The notes under the pieces were generated by a model. That model saw nothing but the letters and a program-made list of their open reading frames with translations. It searched no databases and was not told the origin of the DNA. Positions 1-5,048 of a stretch of DNA of 5,048 nt are shown in pieces. Both the position numbers and the translations under genes were made by a program. This DNA is from an uncultured Phycisphaera sp. (GTDB taxonomy: Bacteria > Planctomycetota > Phycisphaerae > Phycisphaerales > SM1A02): the NCBI GenBank assembly GCA_937911845.1, contig CALDQF010000296.1:1-5048 (forward strand), in the 5' to 3' direction. Within the stretch, counting starts at the first letter, position 1. Each line of letters starts with the position of its first letter.

Positions 1-520
1 TCCCACCGATCCAATGGGTCAACGACCGCCACAGCAGCAACGGGCGCGGAACAGTGTCGAGGTCAGGAATAATGGTCGCCCCGGTGGTGGTGAGGCCACT
101 CATGGATTCAAACAGGCAGTTCACCGGATGAAGCAACACATGCTCATCGATTCCGGCCAAACGCGGCCAAATCACGAACGGTAAAGCGGCGAAAATGCAG
201 GCCACGAACCAGGCCAAACCCACCAAGGCCAGCACTTCACGGTTGCGAAGATCAAGTTCCCGCTCGCCTTGTTCATCGCGAGGACTTCCGCCGATTTTGA
301 GCCGCACCAGCCCCGCAATCCCCGAGGCCGCCAACCCAGAAAGCAGCAGGGCCACCGATGCATCTCGCGCAGCACCGGATCCGGTCGTGGGAACACTTTG
401 GTCCGATTCTGGGCTAATGATCCAAACATCAAAAAAGCCCCAGAATGCCGCGGCCATCATGGCCAAGCCCACCAAAGTGACCATGTGCGTCAAGGGCCGG
501 AGTATCTGCTCGGGTCTCAA
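1..520 (-). CDS. trkH: Trk potassium uptake protein TrkH, N-terminal part (truncated by left window edge)
   Basis: This is the membrane subunit of the Trk potassium uptake system; it conducts K+ across the inner membrane and is gated by TrkA, encoded just upstream. Only the first 173 codons are inside the window; the family is usually near 480-500 residues. Seen in the translation: hydrophobic segments at about residues 13-36, 54-74 and 97-118, then the first pore loop with FESMSGLTTTGATI (residues 137-150), which is the TrkH selectivity-filter signature, then LLLWRSLTHWIGG (161-173), which in the family continues into the second membrane-pore-membrane unit. The proposed start is TTG at 520-518, giving MRPEQILRPL just before the first membrane helix; its TTGA overlaps the trkA stop codon, which suggests translational coupling. 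An ATG at 484-482 (codon 13) is the alternative, but it would start inside the helix. No strong Shine-Dalgarno sequence precedes either. Family assignment is firm; the start is less certain. Confidence 0.93.
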   Translation of the reverse strand, partial: MRPEQILRPLTHMVTLVGLAMMAAAFWGFFDVWIISPESDQSVPTTGSGAARDASVALLLSGLAASGIAGLVRLKIGGSPRDEQGERELDLRNREVLALVGLAWFVACIFAALPFVIWPRLAGIDEHVLLHPVNCLFESMSGLTTTGATIIPDLDTVPRPLLLWRSLTHWIGG

Positions 521-1893
521 CCTGGGGATCCACTTTCAATGAAGGTGGAAGGGATTTCATCTTCCAACTCGGACCGGCCCACCACCAGCAGTTGATCGCC
601 GGCCCCCAACGGTTCGTCGGATCGGGCAAAATCCCAAACATTGTCTCGGCAACGGGCCAAGACGATGAACCGACCGGAAAGCCCGGCGGACGTCAAATCC
701 AGGCCGGCCAAAGGTGAGCCTTCGGGCAGTCGAATGCGCCATCCCGAAATGCCTTCCATGAATTTCCCTGGAATTCGGCTCACATTTTCTTCGTTCAGCA
801 ACTCTTGGATTTCTCGGGCCGCCACGGTTCTGGGCACCAGCACTTTGGTGATGCCCAGTGCCTTGCCAAGGTGTTCAAAGTTTGCCGATTTCACCACCGC
901 CACGGTGTTGGGCACACCTCGTGAGTGCGCAGTTGAACTGGCCAAGAGGTTGTGTTCATCACTTTCGGTCAACGAGACAAAAGCATCGGCTTTGTCAATT
1001 TCGGCTTCATCAAAGACCGCACGATCGGTGGGGTCGGCTTGTTCGACATCGATGTGATCGAACGCGTCGGCCATGGCGTGGGCGGCTTTGGGATCGGGAT
1101 CAAAGACGGTGATGTGCCACGGCGTACCTTCAAGAGCCTCGCACAACCGGCGGGCCATCTGGCTGGAGCCACCGATGACGAGGCGCTTTGCCCGGGCTCG
1201 TTCGCCTTCGATTGTGCGGCGGGCCGATTCAAACGTATCGGTGGGACCGGCCAAGAGGATTTTGTCACCCGGCTTCAATTCGGTTCCGGGGCCTGGAAAT
1301 ATCGATTCTCCCGCCCGGCGGAGCGCGACCACCCGGGCCCCGCCAGGAAGTTCAAGATCTCTCAGCTTCTGTCCAACCGTTGCGGTATTGGAGAGTTCGA
1401 TCGATTGCACCGAGACCACGCCTCCGGTTCCTTGCTCCAGTCGCACTGCCCCGGGATTGCGGAGTTGTCCAACGATCGATCGGACGGTGACTTCTTCGGG
1501 GCACAACAGGTGGGTGGCTTGAAAAATCGATCGAATGTCGGACGCTTCCCGCATGAACCGTTCGTCGTGGATGCGAACGATGGTCCGCAGGGGTGGTCGG
1601 TTCGGACCGCTTTGTTTGCGGTGCATCGTGCTGGCCAAGTCCGAAGCGATCAGATTGGCTTCATCCCGCGCGGTGGCCGCGACCAAAAGATCGAAGTCTT
1701 TGATCCGTAGCTCTTCGTAAGAACTTGGAAGGGTGCACGACCCAACGAAATAGGAGACATCAAACTGATTGGCCAGATTTTCCAATCGGCTTCGGTTGGT
1801 GTCCAAGACGGCCAGCTCGTGCTCGCCAAGTCGTAGGAGTCGTTCTACGGCATGCCAGCCGACATCCCCGGCTCCGCATACAAGAATCTTCAT
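517..1893 (-). CDS. trkA: Trk system potassium uptake protein TrkA (two RCK domains)
   Basis: This is the peripheral, cytoplasmic NAD(H)-binding and regulatory subunit that assembles on TrkH and gates K+ uptake. The 458 residues match the usual length of two-domain TrkA proteins (E. coli TrkA is also 458). Domain order: first Rossmann RCK_N about 1-130 with GAGDVG at 7-12 and the acidic D31 ending strand two; first TrkA_C about 145-230; second RCK_N about 236-360; second TrkA_C about 370-445. The motifs LLVAATARDEANLIA (69-83) and FVSLTESDEHNLLAS (305-319) are the paired TrkA signatures, one per half. The ATG at 1893 is preceded by GGGAGG at a 6-nt spacing, so the start is secure. Oddities: the second nucleotide loop reads GGSSQMA (241-247) and lacks the third glycine of GxGxxG, and the first half carries a basic, proline-rich stretch (about 91-102) longer than in E. 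coli. It lies 31 bp after the thiolase and overlaps trkH by 4 bp. Confidence 0.96.
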   Translation of the reverse strand: MKILVCGAGDVGWHAVERLLRLGEHELAVLDTNRSRLENLANQFDVSYFVGSCTLPSSYEELRIKDFDLLVAATARDEANLIASDLASTMHRKQSGPNRPPLRTIVRIHDERFMREASDIRSIFQATHLLCPEEVTVRSIVGQLRNPGAVRLEQGTGGVVSVQSIELSNTATVGQKLRDLELPGGARVVALRRAGESIFPGPGTELKPGDKILLAGPTDTFESARRTIEGERARAKRLVIGGSSQMARRLCEALEGTPWHITVFDPDPKAAHAMADAFDHIDVEQADPTDRAVFDEAEIDKADAFVSLTESDEHNLLASSTAHSRGVPNTVAVVKSANFEHLGKALGITKVLVPRTVAAREIQELLNEENVSRIPGKFMEGISGWRIRLPEGSPLAGLDLTSAGLSGRFIVLARCRDNVWDFARSDEPLGAGDQLLVVGRSELEDEIPSTFIESGSPG

Positions 1894-1899
1894 CTCGAA

Positions 1900-1905
1900 C
1901 CTCCC
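1900..1905 (-). promoter_or_regulatory. Shine-Dalgarno sequence of trkA
   Basis: GGGAGG on the minus strand, ending six bases before the trkA ATG. It is the best ribosome-binding site in the window and fixes the trkA start. It lies inside the 31-bp thiolase-trkA spacer. That spacer shows no hairpin or T-run, so there is no visible terminator between the two genes, consistent with co-transcription. Confidence 0.85.
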
Positions 1906-1924
1906 GAGTGAGGTGTTAATTTAC

Positions 1925-3115
1925 TCAATCTGCGCGTTCAACGAGCATCGAGACCGCATTGCCTCCACCCAGGCAGAGGCTGGCCACGCCACGCGTGCCA
2001 CCAGTGCGGATCAATCCGTGAATCAGGGTGACCAGAACTCGGGCTCCAGAAGCACCAATGGGGTGCCCCAAGGCGATGCCGCCCCCCGAGATGTTGAGTT
2101 TCTCGTCTGGGATGCCCAGAGCCCGTTGATTCATCAACACTTGGGCCGCGAAGGCTTCGTTGATTTCAAACAAATCAATGTCATCCACCGAGAGGTCCTG
2201 CCGCTCGAGCAAGGCGGCCACACCTGCAGCAGGGGCGGTAAAAATTGCTTCGGGTGAGACCCCGACCGTCCCGTGACCCACAATTTTGGCCAGTGGCTTG
2301 ACGCCAAGTTCCTCCGCTGCCTCTTTGGAAGCCACCACGAGAGCGGCCGCGCCATCGCTGATTTGGCTGGCGTTGCCAGCCGTGACCGAGCCTTCAGGAT
2401 CAAAGGCTGGACGGAGTTTGGCAAGGCCATCGGCCGACGAATCGGCCCGCACGCCTTCATCGACACCAACACCACCTTCGGGTCCCGGAACTTTTCGGTT
2501 TCCGACTTCCGCACCAGTAAAGACCCGCGTTTCCGTGTCGAAATGACCGGCGGCGGCTGCCGCGGCGGCTTTTTGGTGGGACCGTGCAGCGAAAGCATCT
2601 TGGTCTTCGCGCGAAATATTGTGTTCGTTGCTGATCCATTCCGCTGCGTTGCCCATGGCCCAGCCCTTGAAGGCACAGGTCAGTCCATCGGCTTGCATGT
2701 GGTCCGCAAAAGTTGCCGGGCCAAACTTCGCGCCGGGACGGATCAACCCCGTGTGTGGTGCACGCGTCATGTTCTCCGCGCCGCCGCAGAGAACCACACG
2801 GGCATCTTGGCACCGAATCGCACGATCGGCTTGCATGGCCGCTTCCAACCCGGAGCCGCATACTTTGTTGATGGTCATGGCGGTGACGTGGTCTGAACAG
2901 TCTGCCCCCAAGGCGATCTGCCGGGCGGGGTTCTGTCCCAAGCCAGCTTGCAGAACACAGCCCATCAAGGCTTCGTCAACGACTGAGGGATCGATGCCCT
3001 CCAAGGCCGTCGCCGCAACTTTGGATCCGAGATCGGTAGCGGGGGTGTTGGAGAATCCGCCCAAAAAGCGGCCGATGGGGGAGCGAACAGCGGAGAGAAT
3101 TACGGTTTCGGACAT
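1925..3115 (-). CDS. Acetyl-CoA C-acetyltransferase (AtoB-type thiolase)
   Basis: A thiolase-superfamily enzyme that condenses two acetyl-CoA to acetoacetyl-CoA or runs the reverse cleavage in the cytoplasm. The 396 residues fit the family (about 390-400). Visible signatures: RSPIGRFLGG near the N-terminus; MGCVLQAGLGQNPARQ (51-66), very like E. coli AtoB; NKVCGSGLEAAM (83-94) with the acyl-accepting nucleophile C86; GGAENMTRAP (111-120); TAGNASQISDGAAALV (245-260); NEAFAAQ (319-325); GGGIALGHPIGASGARV (344-360) with H351; and CLGGGNAVSM (381-390) with the second catalytic cysteine C381. The complete Cys-His-Cys set argues for an active enzyme. AtoB-like motifs favour biosynthetic or acetoacetyl-CoA thiolase over the FadA type, but chain-length preference cannot be read from sequence. 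The ATG at 3115 is supported by the family N-terminus; upstream there is only GGGTCC and no proper Shine-Dalgarno. It is the first gene of a probable operon with trkA and trkH, an unusual partnership. I leave the symbol blank because atoB and phaA cannot be separated here. Confidence 0.95.
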   Translation of the reverse strand: MSETVILSAVRSPIGRFLGGFSNTPATDLGSKVAATALEGIDPSVVDEALMGCVLQAGLGQNPARQIALGADCSDHVTAMTINKVCGSGLEAAMQADRAIRCQDARVVLCGGAENMTRAPHTGLIRPGAKFGPATFADHMQADGLTCAFKGWAMGNAAEWISNEHNISREDQDAFAARSHQKAAAAAAAGHFDTETRVFTGAEVGNRKVPGPEGGVGVDEGVRADSSADGLAKLRPAFDPEGSVTAGNASQISDGAAALVVASKEAAEELGVKPLAKIVGHGTVGVSPEAIFTAPAAGVAALLERQDLSVDDIDLFEINEAFAAQVLMNQRALGIPDEKLNISGGGIALGHPIGASGARVLVTLIHGLIRTGGTRGVASLCLGGGNAVSMLVERAD

Positions 3116-3156
3116 GGACCCATTCTATATCCGGCGGGATCCGTAGGATCTGCGGC
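3116..3156. promoter_or_regulatory. Compact divergent start region between thiolase and fbp
   Basis: These 41 bp are the only space between two divergently read genes. On the minus strand TAGAAT (3127-3122) is a 5-of-6 match to the -10 consensus and ends six bases before the thiolase ATG. On the plus strand TAGGAT (3144-3149) matches 4 of 6 and ends seven bases before the fbp GTG. If used, each would start transcription at or next to the start codon and give leaderless messages. Neither has a recognisable -35 box at 16-18 bp. The AGGA inside TAGGAT could instead be an fbp Shine-Dalgarno at 8-nt spacing. Promoter function is inferred; true promoters might lie inside the opposing coding sequences. 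Confidence 0.4.
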
Positions 3157-4149
3157 GTGGAACGCCCCCCAAAATACACCGCTGACAACCTGACAACCAT
3201 CCAGAGCTTCATCCTTCAGGAGGCGCGGCGGCACCCCAATGCCTCGGGAGAGTTCAGTTGGCTTCTTTCGGCCATTGCCTTGGCGGGGAAGGTGATCGCG
3301 GCCAAAATTCGTCGGGTTCATTTGGATCCGGTGTTGGATATCGGCGGCGACAACGTCCACGGTGAGCAACAAAAGCCGATGGACCTCGTGGCCAACGAGA
3401 TCATCATTCGTTGCTTGGGCGACCGGACAGACTTGGGTTTGTTGGGTTCGGAAGAAGAGGCCGAACCGGTGCAACTTCGAAGTGCAGAGGAGGGGGGCAA
3501 GTATTCGGTGCTGTTTGATCCCCTCGACGGTTCGGCCAATCTTGGCTTGGGGGTCGGCGTGGGCACCATCTTCTCGATCCTTCGGCACGAACAGGCGCTC
3601 GATGCGGAGGCGCCTCACCTGCAAATTGGTCGCAAGCAGGTGGCGGCGGGCTACATCTTGTACGGCCCCTCTACGGTTTTGGTGTTGTCTACCGGACGAG
3701 GGGTCCACATGTTCTCTCTCGATCCTGCCATGGGTGCATTTGTTTTGGTTCGGCCGGACTTAAAGATTCCTTCCGGTGGCAAGACCTACAGTCTCAACGA
3801 AGCCAACGCCGACAGCTTCGGTCCGGGTTGGCACGATTGGCTTTCCGGCTGTCGGCGTACTGGTTGGCGCAGTCGCTACATCGGATCCATGGTGGCGGAT
3901 GTGCATCGCACGTTGCTTGAAGGTGGCGTCTTTGCCTACCCACCAACGGCTCGGCACTCCGAAGGCAAACTCCGTCTGATGTACGAAGCCAATCCCATGG
4001 CTTTTCTCATCGAGCAGGCTGGGGGCCGCGGCGATACCGGCGAAGGCTCCATCTTGGACATCAAGCCAACCCATGTTCACCAAAGGGTGCCAGTGATCTT
4101 GGGGGATCCGGTGGGCGTGGATCAATTGCTAAAGACCCTTCGACGTTAG
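3157..4149 (+). CDS. fbp: Fructose-1,6-bisphosphatase class 1
   Basis: This enzyme removes the 1-phosphate from fructose 1,6-bisphosphate in the cytoplasm, the committed step of gluconeogenesis (and of the Calvin cycle where present). The 330 residues agree with the class 1 family (E. coli Fbp is 332). Motifs in order: SGEFSWLLSAIALAGKVI (30-47); GEQQKPMDLVANEII (69-83); GSEEE (97-101) and FDPLDGSANLGLGVGVGTIFSI (120-141), which supply the metal ligands E99/E100, D121 and D124; KQVAAGYILYGPSTVLVLSTGRGVH (160-184); GKTYSLNEAN (208-217); RYIGSMVADVHRTLLEGG (240-257); KLRLMYEANPMAFLIEQAGG (271-290) with metal-ligand E277 and substrate-binding K271; and DIKPTHVHQRVPVILG (301-316). Residues equivalent to the AMP site of the family (S30, G31, S34, K115, Y116) are kept or conservatively changed, so AMP inhibition is plausible. 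GTG at 3157 is the only reasonable start; AGGA lies 8 nt upstream. It starts a plus-strand block with the PrpD-like gene 10 bp downstream. Confidence 0.97.
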   Translation: MERPPKYTADNLTTIQSFILQEARRHPNASGEFSWLLSAIALAGKVIAAKIRRVHLDPVLDIGGDNVHGEQQKPMDLVANEIIIRCLGDRTDLGLLGSEEEAEPVQLRSAEEGGKYSVLFDPLDGSANLGLGVGVGTIFSILRHEQALDAEAPHLQIGRKQVAAGYILYGPSTVLVLSTGRGVHMFSLDPAMGAFVLVRPDLKIPSGGKTYSLNEANADSFGPGWHDWLSGCRRTGWRSRYIGSMVADVHRTLLEGGVFAYPPTARHSEGKLRLMYEANPMAFLIEQAGGRGDTGEGSILDIKPTHVHQRVPVILGDPVGVDQLLKTLRR

Positions 4150-4159
4150 TATTCGCGAC

Positions 4160-5048
4160 ATGACCTACCAGGACCTGCCCCGCAACACCAACCAAGCCCT
4201 CGGCATCGCGGAGTACGCCATCGAATTTATGAAAAATGGTGATCCCACCGTTGACGTTTTGGACCGTACTGCACTTTTTCATGCTGATGCGTGCTTGTGT
4301 GGCGTGTCAGCTTTGGCAATGAACACCAACGCTCCCAAGGTCCTTCGAGAAGAAGCGTTGAGTTATCCCGCCAGCGGGGGGGCGACGGTTTTTGGAGATG
4401 CCACCTCGGTGTCTCCCGAGAAAGCCATCTTGGCCAACTGTTCGGCGGTGCGTGAATGGGATTCCAACGGTACCAACTTTGGCTACCGACCAGAGCTTGG
4501 TCATGTTGCCGGTGAGTTCGGTCACAACGATTTCTACGCGGTGCCCGTTGCCGCGGCGCAAGTGATGGGTCTTGATGGTGCGGCGGCATTGCGGGGCATG
4601 GTGTTGCATGACGAAATCCGTGGGCGTTTGGCTGAGGTCTTTAGCCTGAAGACCTACAAAATCGATCACGTGGTTCACGGTGCCATTGCATCTGCCGCCG
4701 TTTGGGGGGCAATGAGCGGAGCGTCGGCCGAGGAGATTGAGTCGGCCATCGGAATGGTTGTCGCACACTTCATCCCTTGGCGTGCCATCCGCGCCGGAAA
4801 GCAACTTTCCGATTCCAAAGGGGCTTCCGCAGCGATCAGTTCCGAGGTGGCTATCACGGCCATGCGTCGATCGATGGCAGGATTTTTGGGGCCAAAAGAT
4901 ATTTTCCGAAACCCAGAGTCCATGTTCCGACAGTTCGAATCCACCGATGGCGACAGCCCCTTTGACCTGAGGTTGTCCCTAAGCGGTGATGACTTCGCCG
5001 TGATGGGCATGCACTTCAAGTTGGGGCTGTACGAGCACCAGTCCGCGG
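4160..5048 (+). CDS. MmgE/PrpD family protein, probable 2-methylcitrate dehydratase (truncated by right window edge)
   Basis: A member of the family that includes 2-methylcitrate dehydratase (PrpD, methylcitrate cycle of propionate oxidation), cis-aconitate decarboxylase and iminodisuccinate epimerase. Only 296 codons are present; family members usually have 450-500. From remembered E. coli PrpD and ACOD1, the catalytic positions appear retained: REWDSNGT (98-105) with D101 and T105, EFGHND (119-124) with H122, KIDHVVHGAIASAAV (167-181) with H170, SDSKGASAA (217-225) with K220, and FKLGLYEHQSA (286-296), where H293 fits the C-terminal-domain histidine. The HFIPWRAIRAGKQLSDSKGA segment and the FK...H motif resemble E. 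coli PrpD more than generic MmgE proteins. The segment between T105 and H122 is longer than in E. coli. The ATG at 4160 is 10 bp after the fbp stop with no Shine-Dalgarno visible, so translation may be coupled to fbp. No prpB or prpC is in view, so methylcitrate dehydratase is the best but not the only reading. Confidence 0.85.
   Translation, partial: MTYQDLPRNTNQALGIAEYAIEFMKNGDPTVDVLDRTALFHADACLCGVSALAMNTNAPKVLREEALSYPASGGATVFGDATSVSPEKAILANCSAVREWDSNGTNFGYRPELGHVAGEFGHNDFYAVPVAAAQVMGLDGAAALRGMVLHDEIRGRLAEVFSLKTYKIDHVVHGAIASAAVWGAMSGASAEEIESAIGMVVAHFIPWRAIRAGKQLSDSKGASAAISSEVAITAMRRSMAGFLGPKDIFRNPESMFRQFESTDGDSPFDLRLSLSGDDFAVMGMHFKLGLYEHQSA

Noticed and set aside
429..437. Possible frameshift in trkH at the run of six T on the minus strand (431-436)
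   Set aside because: I first thought the first and second membrane segments were in different frames. Counting the run as six bases puts both in one uninterrupted frame from 520 to the left edge, so no frameshift is needed.
952..1710. Long plus-strand open frame (252 codons) opposite trkA, with other long antisense frames at 2273-2896, 3100-3708 and 4307-4804
   Set aside because: Each lies fully or mostly opposite a gene with firm family motifs; the translations show no recognisable domain and look like the composition shadow of GC-rich codons.
1894..1924. Terminator between the thiolase and trkA
   Set aside because: The 31-bp spacer has no inverted repeat followed by a T-run; it holds only the thiolase stop region and the trkA Shine-Dalgarno.
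1925..3115. Idea that the thiolase is K+-activated like mitochondrial ACAT1, which would explain its place beside trkAH
   Set aside because: The tyrosine that I recall as a K+ ligand in ACAT1 appears to be replaced (valine 222 in VDEGVRADSSADGL by my hand alignment), so the sequence gives no positive support for a potassium site.
3136..3143. Operator-like palindrome around GGATCC in the divergent spacer
   Set aside because: The symmetry does not extend beyond the six central bases, and the same hexamer occurs at six other places inside coding regions.
1..5048. RNA genes, CRISPR arrays, insertion sequences, toxin-antitoxin or defence genes
   Set aside because: Nearly every base is in one of five conserved metabolic or transport genes; no direct-repeat array, terminal inverted repeat, transposase motif or tRNA-like fold was seen.

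Overview
The window holds five protein-coding genes in two divergent blocks and almost no non-coding DNA. All five belong to known families. I found no RNA gene, mobile element, CRISPR array, integration site or origin, and no evidence of a previously undescribed system.

Left block, minus strand (read right to left): an AtoB-type acetyl-CoA acetyltransferase (3115-1925), then trkA (1893-517), then the first 173 codons of trkH (520 to the left edge). Gaps are 31 bp and then a 4-bp overlap, so a single transcript is likely. TrkA and TrkH together form a Trk potassium uptake system: TrkH is the membrane channel-like subunit and TrkA the cytoplasmic nucleotide-binding gating subunit. The thiolase has no obvious mechanistic link to potassium uptake and may simply share the promoter.

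Right block, plus strand: a class 1 fructose-1,6-bisphosphatase (3157-4149), followed 10 bp later by the first 296 codons of a MmgE/PrpD-family protein resembling 2-methylcitrate dehydratase (4160 to the right edge). The two blocks are separated by only 41 bp (3116-3156), which must carry start signals for both directions.

Taken together the metabolic genes suggest heterotrophic central carbon metabolism: two-carbon acyl condensation or thiolysis, gluconeogenesis and possibly propionate use through the methylcitrate cycle. This reading is inference; the partner genes prpB and prpC are not in the window.

Organism: a bacterium with moderately high GC (high fifties percent by eye). The two-domain 458-residue TrkA with its TrkH partner, and the mixed use of strong, weak and absent Shine-Dalgarno sequences with ATG, GTG and TTG starts, would suit an environmental bacterium such as a planctomycete or related lineage, but taxonomy cannot be settled from these genes by eye. 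Codon use looks uniform across all five genes, with no sign of recent transfer.
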